This document shows positions 24,487 to 33,967 of a stretch of 64,000 nucleotides of DNA, piece by piece. The notes under the pieces were generated by a model that was not told where the DNA came from, ran no database searches, and worked only from the letters and a program-made list of their open reading frames with translations. The stretch is from Butyricimonas paravirosa (GTDB taxonomy: Bacteria; Bacteroidota; Bacteroidia; Bacteroidales; Marinifilaceae): assembly GCF_032878955.1 (NCBI RefSeq), contig NZ_CP043839.1, positions 5,506,169 through 5,570,168 of the forward strand, written 5' to 3'. The position numbers and the translations under genes are program-made. The number at the start of each line of letters is the position of its first letter. Within the stretch, counting starts at the first letter, position 1.

Positions 24487-25824
24487 TTACTTAAACCATC
24501 CGTCATAATGGAATTTGGAGTTCTTGTAATCTTCGTCGATATGGATATAGGTGTTTGCTTGTTTTTCCTTGATCCATTTATCAAGTACTTCCTGTTGTTT
24601 CTTGCTTTTCAACCCGTTTTCAAAACTGATCCAGTCATCGTCTAGGTTAGCCGTGTGGGAAGGATAGTAAGCCTTGATTTTGATCACCTTGTATTCCTCG
24701 CCTGTACGTGTCTGATCCAAGAAAGGAGAGGAAATTTCACCCACTTTCAGTTTGTTTACCTGACGGGCCATTTCTCCTTCGATGGTTTCTCTGGGGAGTT
24801 TGGAATCAGCGTCTTCCTCGTTGAAAATCAATCCGCCGTTGTTTCTGGTCTTTTTGTCCATGGAGAAATAAGCCGCGGCTTCTTCAAACGTGGCTTTCCC
24901 GTCGTGGATGTAAGTCAACACGGTGTCCAAATGCTGGATTGCTTCTTGCCGTTCTTCATCGGAAATCCGGGGACGGAGCAGGATGTGGCGCACGTTTACT
25001 TTGTCTCCTTGGCGGTCGATGTATTGAAGAATATGGAAACCGAATTCTGTTTCCACGATTTTAGATACCCTGCCGGGTTTCAAGCTGAAGGCAGCTTCGG
25101 CAAATGCCGGGGCCAGCGCGCTCTTGGTTTGGTAACCTAATTCACCACCTTTAGCGGCAGATCCGGGGTCTTCCGAGTACAATACAGCTAACGTGTTGAA
25201 CGTTTGTTTGCCGGCAAGAATCTCTTCACGGAAATCTCTCAACCGGTTACGGATACGTTCCTTCTCGGTATCGCTGATTCTCGGTTTGATAACGATCTGT
25301 TGAATCTCGTATTTATCGGGTACTTCCGGAAGACTGTCCTTGTTGAATTTCCGGTAGAAATACCTGACTTCCGAGGGGGTTACCCGAACGTTTCCGACGA
25401 TTTTGGATTGCATATGTTGCGTGATCATTTGTTCGCGGAGCGGGTTACGCATTTCGTTCTTGATGTCCTCGTATGATTTTCCGAAGTAGGTTTCCAGACG
25501 TTCCCGGGAACCGATGTGTTGCACGTATTGCTCCAATTGTGAATTCAACGCGTTTTCCACTTCCGTGTCGGTTACCTCGATACTATCTATCTTAGCTTGA
25601 GCCACTAACAGTTTCTGGACCAATAAATTTTCTAATATTCTGGTACGAGAGTCGGCGGAAGAATTTACTAATCCTTGGGATTGTTCATGTAAAAATTGGT
25701 TCTCAATATCCGATTTCAACACGATTTCTTCACCCACGACAGCGATAATCTTGTCGATCACGTTTTTTTGTGCCGAGGCGTAACTAGCTAAAAATAACAG
25801 TACAAGCAGTGATAAATATCTCAT
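24487..25824 (-). CDS. surA: periplasmic peptidyl-prolyl isomerase / chaperone SurA
   Basis: 445 residues, signal MRYLSLLVLLFLASYASAQ. SurA N-domain: VIDKIIAVVGEEIVLKSDIENQ, then RILENLLVQKLLVAQAKID. Two parvulin domains follow: the first at about 175-270 (IQQIVIKPRIS ... YSEDPGSAAKGGELGY ... FGFHILQYID) and the second at about 280-380 (VRHILLRPRIS ... NNGGLIF). The protein escorts outer-membrane proteins through the periplasm. It is 46 bases upstream of the OstA-like gene and about 110 bases downstream of a PpiC-like lipoprotein gene. Confidence 0.92.
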   Translation of the reverse strand: MRYLSLLVLLFLASYASAQKNVIDKIIAVVGEEIVLKSDIENQFLHEQSQGLVNSSADSRTRILENLLVQKLLVAQAKIDSIEVTDTEVENALNSQLEQYVQHIGSRERLETYFGKSYEDIKNEMRNPLREQMITQHMQSKIVGNVRVTPSEVRYFYRKFNKDSLPEVPDKYEIQQIVIKPRISDTEKERIRNRLRDFREEILAGKQTFNTLAVLYSEDPGSAAKGGELGYQTKSALAPAFAEAAFSLKPGRVSKIVETEFGFHILQYIDRQGDKVNVRHILLRPRISDEERQEAIQHLDTVLTYIHDGKATFEEAAAYFSMDKKTRNNGGLIFNEEDADSKLPRETIEGEMARQVNKLKVGEISSPFLDQTRTGEEYKVIKIKAYYPSHTANLDDDWISFENGLKSKKQQEVLDKWIKEKQANTYIHIDEDYKNSKFHYDGWFK

Positions 25825-25936
25825 AATTTATGAATAAGGTTATACTCAATAAAAACGCTCTAAACTAATACTTTTTCTTCAAATCCGCGAATAATCCGTT
25901 CGTTTTCGCATTTTTATTTTCATTTTTCTAATCCTG

Positions 25937-26776
25937 TTAATATATTTTGACGTAATCTTTCCGAAGACCTTCCGTGTTGATGTCTTTTTCCAGATTCTCT
26001 TCGAAGGAGATTTTACGTTTGTTCAGCAACAATATCTCAATCTCTTTTTTCACGTAACCGAGAGGTGCCGTTTCATGAGCTTGGCGTAGCTCGTTGATCT
26101 TGAGAAAATAGTGATTCTCGTCGTCCTCGATCTCGATGGACTCCTTGTTTTTATATTTACTTTCCCATTCTGCCGACGTGATGGGCAGGAGGTTCAGCAG
26201 GTTACGCAGTTCGATCCATTGGTCGTTGAAGTTATCGAATTTCTTGGCTGACGTGATGCAATACTCTTCCAACGCTTCCTGGTCTTTGGCTTCCTTGGAA
26301 CGGAACCATTTACGAGCATTTTCAATGTTCGGGGCGGATTTGGGAATCACCACGAACAAAGCTCTCACGACCGGGGTGTTCAGCACGAAGTTGAATTTGT
26401 TCGCGTCGTAGTATTGCGAGATTTCACGTTCGCTTACTTCCCGGCTGAGTTTCTGGGAAATCAGTTTCTCCTTGTATTTATGGATCAAGATAGAAGAGGA
26501 ATAGTCTTCCACTTGTTTCCGAATGTTTTTTTCCTCGTCGCTCAGGTTCTGGGTCGCTTTGTGCAACAGTAATTCTTTGGTAATCCAGTTCCGCACGTAG
26601 CTTTGTGCCATGATGAGACTATCTTTCGAGGGGGTTCCTTGGGGAATAAAGCCGGAAACTTCCGATTTCAGCAAGTATTTGTCGAAAACCTTTGCCACGG
26701 GTTGCTCGTTTTTCGCGAACTTATCGTTACAAGCCCATAGGAAGGGGATAAAAATCAGTATATGTTGTAGTTTCAT
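25937..26776 (-). CDS. PpiC/SurA-N-like lipoprotein
   Basis: 279 residues; signal MKLQHILIFIPFLWAC, lipobox LWAC. VAKVFDKYLLKSEVSGFIPQGTPSKDS resembles the start of SurA-type N domains (V-A-x-V-x-x-x-x-L-x-x-x-E-L). Residues 85-190 are helical with VSEREISQYYDANKFNFVLNTPVVRALFVVIPK, matching a foldase of the Bacteroidetes PpiC group, but a canonical parvulin core is not obvious. Probably an anchored chaperone working with SurA, whose gene lies just downstream. Confidence 0.7.
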   Translation of the reverse strand: MKLQHILIFIPFLWACNDKFAKNEQPVAKVFDKYLLKSEVSGFIPQGTPSKDSLIMAQSYVRNWITKELLLHKATQNLSDEEKNIRKQVEDYSSSILIHKYKEKLISQKLSREVSEREISQYYDANKFNFVLNTPVVRALFVVIPKSAPNIENARKWFRSKEAKDQEALEEYCITSAKKFDNFNDQWIELRNLLNLLPITSAEWESKYKNKESIEIEDDENHYFLKINELRQAHETAPLGYVKKEIEILLLNKRKISFEENLEKDINTEGLRKDYVKIY

Positions 26777-26885
26777 GATTTTATGCGATTAATATTCGGG
26801 CGAAAATAATAAAAAGCGATTTAAATATACGAGTTTGTGAGAGTTTTTTCGTCTATTTTGTATTTTTGCGAATAGAATTCGAAGA

Positions 26886-28796
26886 ATGACCCGTGATATA
26901 AAAGAGATATTAAAGACTTACTGGGGATACGATGATTTCCGATCCTTACAGGAAGAGATTATCCGTTCCGTGCTGGACGGGAAGGACACGCTTGCCCTTA
27001 TGCCCACGGGAGGGGGAAAGTCGCTCACGTACCAGGTGTCCGGGCTAGCGATGGAGGGTGTCTGTCTGGTGGTGACCCCGTTGATTGCCCTGATGAAGGA
27101 TCAAGTGGAGGATTTAAAGAACAGGCAGATTCCAGCCGAGGCGATCTACACGGGGATGAGGCGTGACCGGGTGGAGTCGATCATTAATAAATGTATATAT
27201 GATACGGTTAAGTTCTTGTACGTGTCGCCCGAGCGATTGTACTCGGAACGGTTCCGGGAAAAATTGAGGTTGATGAACGTGTGTCTGATTACCGTGGACG
27301 AAGCTCATTGTATTTCTCAATGGGGGTATGATTTTCGTCCCCCGTACCTGCGAATAGCGGAGGTGCGTGAATTCTTTCCCGGGGTGGCTACCCTGGCGCT
27401 CACGGCCACGGCTACCCCCGAGGTCGTGGAGGATATTCAGAAACAGCTGCACTTTTCGACCCCGAACGTTCTCTCTAAAAGTTTCCGGCGGGAAAATATT
27501 TCCTACGTGATCCGGGACACGGAGGCCAAGCCGTTGGAATTATTCAATATTTTGTCCAAGGTGCAGGGGGGAGCGATCGTGTACGTGCGTACCCGGTTGA
27601 AGGCTTCTTCGATTGCCGCTTTCCTGAACAAGTCGGGGATCAAGTCTGACTTTTATCATGCCGGGTTGTCTTCTGCGCAGCGGGCACGTCGGCAGGAGGC
27701 GTGGAAAAGCGGAAAAGTTCCCGTGGTGGTGGCGACGAACGCTTTCGGGATGGGGATTGATAAGGCGGATGTGCGGGTGGTGGTGCATTATGACGTGCCG
27801 GACAGTCCGGAGGCCTATTTCCAAGAGGCGGGACGTGCCGGACGGGATGGAAAAAGGGCATACGCCGTGTTACTTTCCAGCCGGGCAGCTTTGGGTGGTT
27901 TACAAAAACGGATTGATGATGCTTTTCCCCCGAAAGATTATATATTGAGGGTGTACGAGGCCTTGGCGAACTATTACCAGTTAGGTGAGGGCGAAGGACA
28001 GGGACGGGCGTTCGAGTTCAATTTGAAACTGTTTGCCCGTAATTTTAAACTCAACGAGGCGAGGGTGATGTCTGCCATCAGTATTCTGGAGGTCGCGGGG
28101 TTCTTGGGGTACACGACGGATATAAATTCCCGTTCCCGGGTGATGTTCACCGTGTTACGGGATCGGTTGTACGAGTTCGAGACGGGTGATCCCTTGTTGG
28201 AAAGACTTATGGTTCTCCTGATGAGAAATTATGCCGGAATTTTCGTGCAGGATGCTTACGTGGACGAAGGTTTCTTGGCTGATCAGCTCGACGTGACACG
28301 CAAGGTGCTGTATGATGCTTTTATTTCTTTGGCAAAGCGTAAGATTATTCGCTACGTGCCGGGGGACGTGAAACCTTACATCGTGTATTACCAGCCCCGG
28401 TTGCCATTGTCCTATATCACAATCGGGAGGGAGGCTTACGAGAACCGGAAGGAGTTGTTTGTCACGAAGATCGGGGCCATGGCCCGTTATATCCGGGATG
28501 ACGAAACGTGTCGCCAGCTTTTGCTTATGGAGTATTTCGGGCAGAAGGAAGAGAAACCTTGCGGGATATGTGATGTCTGTATCGGGAAGAAGAAACGGTT
28601 GCATCGGGAAGAGCGGAAGAGCTTGGAGGAACGGATTTTGCAAGTGCTTGCCAAACAGAATACGAATATCCGGGAGTTGGTGCGTCAATTGGGTGAGGAC
28701 GAAGAAGTCGTGGTCGGGCAAGTCCGGAAATTGTTGGATGAAGGGAAAATTCAATATGTTTCGACCTTGGAACTGGGGATAACGAGGAAGTCCTAG
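26886..28796 (+). CDS. recQ: ATP-dependent DNA helicase RecQ
   Basis: 636 residues. Walker A in MPTGGGKSLTYQ, DEAH box in DEAHCISQWGYDFRP, motif IV-VI in FGMGIDKADVRVVVHYDVP and QEAGRAGRDG. RecQ-C zinc site: CRQLLLMEYFG ... CGICDVC near residues 540-560. An HRDC domain is not evident in the short C-terminal tail. Unwinds DNA 3'-5' in recombination and repair. Transcribed alone; divergent from the chaperone genes. Confidence 0.95.
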   Translation: MTRDIKEILKTYWGYDDFRSLQEEIIRSVLDGKDTLALMPTGGGKSLTYQVSGLAMEGVCLVVTPLIALMKDQVEDLKNRQIPAEAIYTGMRRDRVESIINKCIYDTVKFLYVSPERLYSERFREKLRLMNVCLITVDEAHCISQWGYDFRPPYLRIAEVREFFPGVATLALTATATPEVVEDIQKQLHFSTPNVLSKSFRRENISYVIRDTEAKPLELFNILSKVQGGAIVYVRTRLKASSIAAFLNKSGIKSDFYHAGLSSAQRARRQEAWKSGKVPVVVATNAFGMGIDKADVRVVVHYDVPDSPEAYFQEAGRAGRDGKRAYAVLLSSRAALGGLQKRIDDAFPPKDYILRVYEALANYYQLGEGEGQGRAFEFNLKLFARNFKLNEARVMSAISILEVAGFLGYTTDINSRSRVMFTVLRDRLYEFETGDPLLERLMVLLMRNYAGIFVQDAYVDEGFLADQLDVTRKVLYDAFISLAKRKIIRYVPGDVKPYIVYYQPRLPLSYITIGREAYENRKELFVTKIGAMARYIRDDETCRQLLLMEYFGQKEEKPCGICDVCIGKKKRLHREERKSLEERILQVLAKQNTNIRELVRQLGEDEEVVVGQVRKLLDEGKIQYVSTLELGITRKS

Positions 28797-29200
28797 ATGT
28801 TAATTTAGTATAATTGCATTACACTCTTTCCCTTGTCCCGTCGGTGTTTCACTGGTAAGTATTCGATAAGTTACCGATAAGTCTTCGATAAGTTGCCGAT
28901 ACGGGCAGTCAATTTTTCGTTGCTTTTTTCTTGAAAAATGATGGAGGTATTAGTGAGACATAGGTGCGAGTCACTGTTGAGTGTTAGGAACGTATTTTAT
29001 AAGAAGTATCCTAATTTGACGTTGATCGGTAGTCTAATTAGGATTTTTGTTTATATCGTTAGAACTAAATATTATTTATTACTTTTGCGGTTGTAAATAT
29101 AGAAAAAATATAACCGATGGAATTCATGTTTGTGGGGGATAAACACAATATTCCTGTTATATAGGGAACTATAAAATCTAACCCTAGGCGACAATGTTTT
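28797..29200. promoter_or_regulatory. intergenic region with short tandem repeat and promoter
   Basis: No gene. A 22-base direct repeat starts TTCGATAAGTTACCGATAAG (28862-28883) and recurs with changes at 28884-28905; inside it CGATAAG occurs repeatedly. TACTTTTG at 29080-29087 fits the Bacteroidetes -7 box and would start transcription about 110 bases before the fic gene; the -33 element is weak. Confidence 0.45.
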
Positions 29201-29947
29201 ATGATTATGGAACAGATATTTAATAAGGAACAGCAAGGAACTGCGCGATTCATTTTGAATCATCCTTTAGCGAAACTATCGGATTTGCGTTCTAATGAAA
29301 TAAAAGATTTAGCCGTGGTGTGGTGTTACTATTCAGGTAAGATTGAAGGGAATACCTATACTTATGTGGAAACAGAGGCATTGCTCAAAGATGGCATTAC
29401 TTCCGAAAAGAAGTATGAAGACGCTAAGATGCTGAAAAACCTATATAATACTTTCATATCAGAAGTGGAGTATATTAATAAAGGGAGGAATCAGGAAATA
29501 ATTGATGAACGCACTTTATTCCGAGTACATCAGGCTATATCCACGGGGTTGGTTTCCAATGAAGAATCCGGCTATTTGAGAACAAGAGCTGTCCGTATCA
29601 GCGGTACGGGATATATCCCTCCAAAGGACTTGCACGATATTCGGGCTAAGTTGAATGAAATACTTTATCAACAGGAACAATTCACAAATCCATTGGAACG
29701 GGCTGTTTATCTTCATTGTAACATAGCTAAATTACAGCCTTTCATTGATGGAAATAAACGTACCGCCCGAATGGTGGAAAGCATTGCCTTGATGAATGCC
29801 GATATTATCCCAGTCTATTCCTCGAAAGATGCTGATATATTGAATTACAGGAAAGGGTTGATAGCTTTTTATGAAACCGAAGATTATTCTCTTTATGCTG
29901 ATTATTTTCTAAACAGGCAAGTGGAGCGAATAAAAGAAATAGAATAA
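29201..29947 (+). CDS. Fic-domain protein lacking the catalytic His
   Basis: 248 residues (ATG 29201 or 29207). An N-terminal inhibitory motif is present: YYSGKIEGNTYTYVET matches (S/T)-x-x-x-E-(G/N), a class II arrangement. The Fic core reads LHCNIAKLQPFIDGNKRTAR, where the family motif is H-P-F-x-x-G-N-x-R-x-x-R. Here Gln179 (codon CAG) replaces the catalytic His, while the phosphate-binding DGNKR and final Arg are kept. So the fold and nucleotide-binding loop look intact but AMP transfer should be impaired. It precedes the FecR gene by 63 bases; a functional link is unclear. Confidence 0.85.
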   Translation: MIMEQIFNKEQQGTARFILNHPLAKLSDLRSNEIKDLAVVWCYYSGKIEGNTYTYVETEALLKDGITSEKKYEDAKMLKNLYNTFISEVEYINKGRNQEIIDERTLFRVHQAISTGLVSNEESGYLRTRAVRISGTGYIPPKDLHDIRAKLNEILYQQEQFTNPLERAVYLHCNIAKLQPFIDGNKRTARMVESIALMNADIIPVYSSKDADILNYRKGLIAFYETEDYSLYADYFLNRQVERIKEIE

Positions 29948-30010
29948 AAAAGATTCAAATTTGTCGGTACCTTTTTCTTCGTGAAGTGTTATAAGGTAAA
30001 ATAGCACGAA

Positions 30011-31171
30011 ATGAAAAAGGAAACAGAGTATATTATCCAGTTGATCGTGAAAAGACTTCAAGGAGGCTTGTCTCCCGAAGAGGAAACTTTCTTTGCGGCT
30101 TGGAAATCACGTTCCAAGGCCAACGAGGAGTTGTATGAACGATTGGAAAATGAATACAAGGAACACACGGAATATCCTTTATACGAGCATTTTAATGCTC
30201 GTCGGTCGTGGCCGTCTGTCATGAAAGACATTCGGAAGAGACATTCCATTCGACGCTTGTATCGTGGAGTTGCCGCGGCTGCCATCGTGTTATTGAGTGT
30301 ATCTTCTTATCTGGTGTTTTCGACGGGCGGGGAGGAAGTACTGCCCGTGGCCCGGGTGGAGTCGGGCAACCATTTTTCTTTTGGGAAACGTGCCTCGCTG
30401 ATTCTGCCGGGAGGGGATACTTTGCTGATTGCCCCGGGGGTGGCGGACACGCTTGACGAGCAATTACCTTTCGTGAGTAATAATGGTGAAACCTTGATCT
30501 ATCATACTCCCCGAACGGCGGATTCTTTGGTGTATAATACGCTGAAAATACCTCGTGGCGGGGCTTATTCTTTGCAGTTGTCGGATGGTACGAAGGTAAT
30601 GCTGAATTCCGATTCCCGGTTAAAGTTCCCGCAATCTTTTTCGGGTGATACCCGGGAGGTGTATCTGGAAGGAGAAGGATTTTTTCAGGTGGCAAAGGAT
30701 GCTGCGAAACCCTTTATCGTGCATTGTGAGAAGTATGCCGTGCGTGTGTTAGGTACTACGTTTAATATTTCTGCTTACCGGAACGATGAAGTTTCGATGA
30801 CGACGTTAGTCGAGGGACGGGTGAATATTGAGTGCGGGAATACGGTTGTTGCGTTGACTCCCGGACTGATGGCTGCCGTGGCCGATTCGAAAGTGACGAC
30901 CCGGGAAGTGAACGTGGAGTCCTATATCTCCTGGACGAGAGACCAGTTCAGTTTCAGCGAGGAACGTCTGGAGGATTTGTTAAAAAAGATTTCCCGCTGG
31001 TATGACGTGGAGTTCGTGTTTGATGATGAGGAGATCAAGGATTATAAATTTTCCGGGTTTATGCCCAGGTACGAGAGTATAGATGCTATCCTGCAAATTA
31101 TGGAACAAGCTGCAAATGTAACCTTTAAGATGAATAATAAACAGATCGTGGTATACACGCATCAGGAATAG
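30011..31171 (+). CDS. FecR-family anti-sigma factor
   Basis: 386 residues. N-terminal cytoplasmic helical region (RLQGGLSPEEETFFAAWKSRSKANEELYERLE), membrane helix at about 85-103 (GVAAAAIVLLSVSSYLVF), FecR domain (LKIPRGGAYSLQLSDGTKVMLNSDSRLKFP ... VYLEGEGFFQVAKD ... FIVHCEKYAVRVLGTTFNI), and DUF4974 at the end (RLEDLLKKISRWYDVEFVFDDEEI). It holds an ECF sigma factor and receives a signal from the STN domain of a SusC-type receptor. No sigma gene is adjacent; the nearest is 10 kb away at 41263. Confidence 0.93.
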   Translation: MKKETEYIIQLIVKRLQGGLSPEEETFFAAWKSRSKANEELYERLENEYKEHTEYPLYEHFNARRSWPSVMKDIRKRHSIRRLYRGVAAAAIVLLSVSSYLVFSTGGEEVLPVARVESGNHFSFGKRASLILPGGDTLLIAPGVADTLDEQLPFVSNNGETLIYHTPRTADSLVYNTLKIPRGGAYSLQLSDGTKVMLNSDSRLKFPQSFSGDTREVYLEGEGFFQVAKDAAKPFIVHCEKYAVRVLGTTFNISAYRNDEVSMTTLVEGRVNIECGNTVVALTPGLMAAVADSKVTTREVNVESYISWTRDQFSFSEERLEDLLKKISRWYDVEFVFDDEEIKDYKFSGFMPRYESIDAILQIMEQAANVTFKMNNKQIVVYTHQE

Positions 31172-31211
31172 AAAACAGGTGTTATTATAATTTTTATTTA
31201 AAATTTCATAC

Positions 31212-33871
31212 ATGAAAAGATGGATTACCCTAGGTATGGTAATACTATTAGTATTGCCATGCACTCAGACTTCATTCGCTTCTGCGAGAAAGAAAAAGAC
31301 AGTGGCAACGGAAACGAAAAAAGAACCGACCAAACGGCAAAGTAAATATGATAAGTTGGTAAAGAATAAATCGTGTGAGACAGCCCGGGGGGAATTCGTG
31401 ACCTTGCATAAGCTGGATGGGAAGGTTTATTTCGAGTTTCCAGTGAAATATCTGGGGCGGGAAATGTTACTAGCCTCGACGATTTCGGAGGCGAGTGATA
31501 ATAACCTATGTGCTATCGGTTATAAACCGAAAGATCCAATGCATATAAAATTCACGAAGACGGACAGCACGATTTTTATGCGGGAAGTGAATGTGTCCGC
31601 AACTTGTAACCCTCAAGAGGGGCATATGAAGGAAGTGATGGCAAGGAGTTTTATGGACCCGATTATCGGTTCGTATAAAATCTATTGCTACACGAACGAT
31701 AGTTCTGCTTTTTTGCTTGATATGACCTCTTTGTTTACGGGTAATTCGGAGCGATTGGCACCGATTTCCAGTGGAGGTGGAATGGTTGAGATTACAGCCG
31801 TGTTTAATAGTGCGGGTTCTATTTTGGATGGAATTAAGGCTTTTGATGATAACGTGACGGTAAAGTCGTATCTTTCCTATTCCGTGTCGGCCAAGATGAT
31901 GGGGATGTTTATTGTGAAGAAAAACGAGCCTTTGACGGTGAAAGCAACCCGTACTTTGCTGTTGTTGCCGGAAGAGAAGATGCATCCACGGGTGAGTGAT
32001 ACCCGGATCGGGGTGTTTGTTACGAATACGAAACAACATATTTCTACCGACGAGGACCGGATTCAGATTTACACGCTGGCGAATCGCTGGCGGGTGGAAC
32101 CGAAAGATGTGGAGGCCTATAAACGAGGTGAACTGGTGGAACCCGTGAAACCGATCGTGTTTTATGTGGATGATGCTTTTCCTGCCATGTGGAAGGAACC
32201 CGTGCGGAAGGCTGCTTTGCGTTGGAATGTTGCTTTCGAGAAGATCGGGTTGAAGAACGTGATCCAGGTGCGGGATTTCCCGAAGGATGATCCGACTTTT
32301 GATCCGGATAATCTGAAATACTCTTGTATTCGTTATGTTCCGGCTGCGATCACGAATGCTATGGGGCCCTCGTGGACTGATCCGAGAACAGGTGAGATCA
32401 TTAACGCGTCTGTCATTATTTTTAATGATGTCGTGAAGTTGGCCAATCAATGGCGTTTTTTACAAACTTCTCAAGTTGACCCGTCCGTGCGTACCAAGAA
32501 AATGCCGGATAATATTCTGGAAGAATCCATTGAATATATCGTGGCTCACGAGGTGGGGCATACCCTTGGGTTGATGCACAATATGTCGGCATCGGCAGCC
32601 TATCCGGTTGATTCGTTACGTTCTGCAAAGTTTACTCAAAAGTACGGGACGACACCTTCCATCATGGATTATGCCCGGTTTAATTACGTGGCGCAACCCG
32701 AAGATAAGGGTGTGAAGTTGACCCCGCCTAATTTGGGTATTTATGACGAGTATGTGATTAAGTGGTTGTACACGCCCCTGTACGGTCTTTCGGCTAAAGA
32801 GGAGCAAGCTATGTTGGAGAGTTGGATTGACGAACATGCAGGAGATCCCATATATCGTTATGGAAAGCAACAGGTGATTGCCCGTTACGATCCGAGTGCG
32901 CTGGAAGAGGATTTAGGGGACGATGCTATTAAGGCCGGGGATTACGGGATCAAGAATCTGAAATATATCGTGGCCAACATGAATAATTGGTTTGTGGATG
33001 ATACGGATGGCTCGCATCGTGAGAATCTGTATAACGAGCTGGGAAATCAGTATTACCGTTATTTGAAAAATGTCATGCATAACGTGGGGGGTATTTATCT
33101 GACGGAGGTGAAACCGGGTACTGCCGGAAAGACATTTCAATCCGTGCCGAAAGAATTGCAACGTAACTCTTTTGTGTGGGTGATCAAGCAATTGAAAAAT
33201 AGTGATTGGTTACATAACACGGGATTGACTGATCAGTTCGGACTACGGGTTGCCTTGCCACCGATCGTGTGTTACTACACGGCAACGGAGTTGTTAGGAA
33301 CGTATAAGAACGTGGTGTTGTCTGCTCACGTGTCTCAAGATCCCTACACGTTGAAGGCTTACTTTGATGATTTGTACAACCACGTGTGGGAGAATGCTAT
33401 AAAGGGGCGTAAGCCGACTTCGGGGGAGAAGATATTACAACGTTTGGTGGTGGATCAGGCTGCTGACGTGATTACCAAGAAGAGTAAGTTGGTGAAGGTG
33501 CTAGCCGATCCGGACGAAGGGCTGGGAATGGAGAATGCGTTTATGCCGTCCGTGGATGAGATTGTAGCTTACGGTTTGGACCCGACCGGATTGGTGGGAC
33601 AATACCAGAATGAGTTGCGGGAATTGGAACAAGTTCATGGGAAGGACTTGTGGCCAAGCAACTAACCTCTTTCGGACATGGTTATGATTGGCAGTACCGG
33701 GTGAATACCCGTACGATCGATGATTCGAAAACGTATTTCTACGCTTATGCTTTACGTGTGAAGAATTTGTTGAACAGTAGATTGGCTTCGGCAGATTCCG
33801 ATACGAAAGCACATTACCAGACGATGCTTTATGCTTTGGACGAAGCGTTGAATGCTCTGAATAAAAAATAA
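31212..33871 (+). pseudogene. zinc-dependent metalloprotease (DUF5117-type), frameshifted near the 3' end
   Basis: Signal MKRWITLGMVILLVLPCTQTSFA, then a long N-domain and a catalytic domain with HEVGHTLGLMH (His446, gluzincin/metzincin type HExxHxxGxxH) and a following SIMDYARFNY Met-turn-like segment. The first frame ends at 33665. The sequence from FGHGYDWQYRVNTRTIDDSK to the end at 33871 continues the same protein in another frame. Adding one C at about 33647 (GKD-L-V-A-K-Q) restores about 886 residues. This is either a sequencing deletion or a C-terminal loss of about 75 residues. Large secreted proteases of this family sit beside SusCD pairs and probably trim proteins or peptides for import. 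Confidence 0.85.
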
Positions 33872-33879
33872 ATGTTACA

Positions 33880-33911
33880 AGCACTTAAAACCCCAAAAGG
33901 TTTTAAGTGCT
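33880..33911 (+). terminator. 13-bp hairpin after the metalloprotease gene
   Basis: AGCACTTAAAACC / GGTTTTAAGTGCT with the 6-base loop CCAAAA, perfect. It lies 8 bases after the metalloprotease stop. There is no T run after it, so it may be an attenuator or mRNA-end stabiliser before the SusC gene rather than a full terminator. Confidence 0.6.
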
Positions 33912-33967
33912 GAAAAGATCTCGAAATGGTCTTCTATGTGTTTTTTACAAACCTAAACAAACTGAAA

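Noticed and set aside
31506..32450. 314-codon open frame on minus
   Set aside because: Lies wholly opposite the metalloprotease gene, has His/Arg-rich low-complexity sequence and no leader; a shadow of the coding strand.
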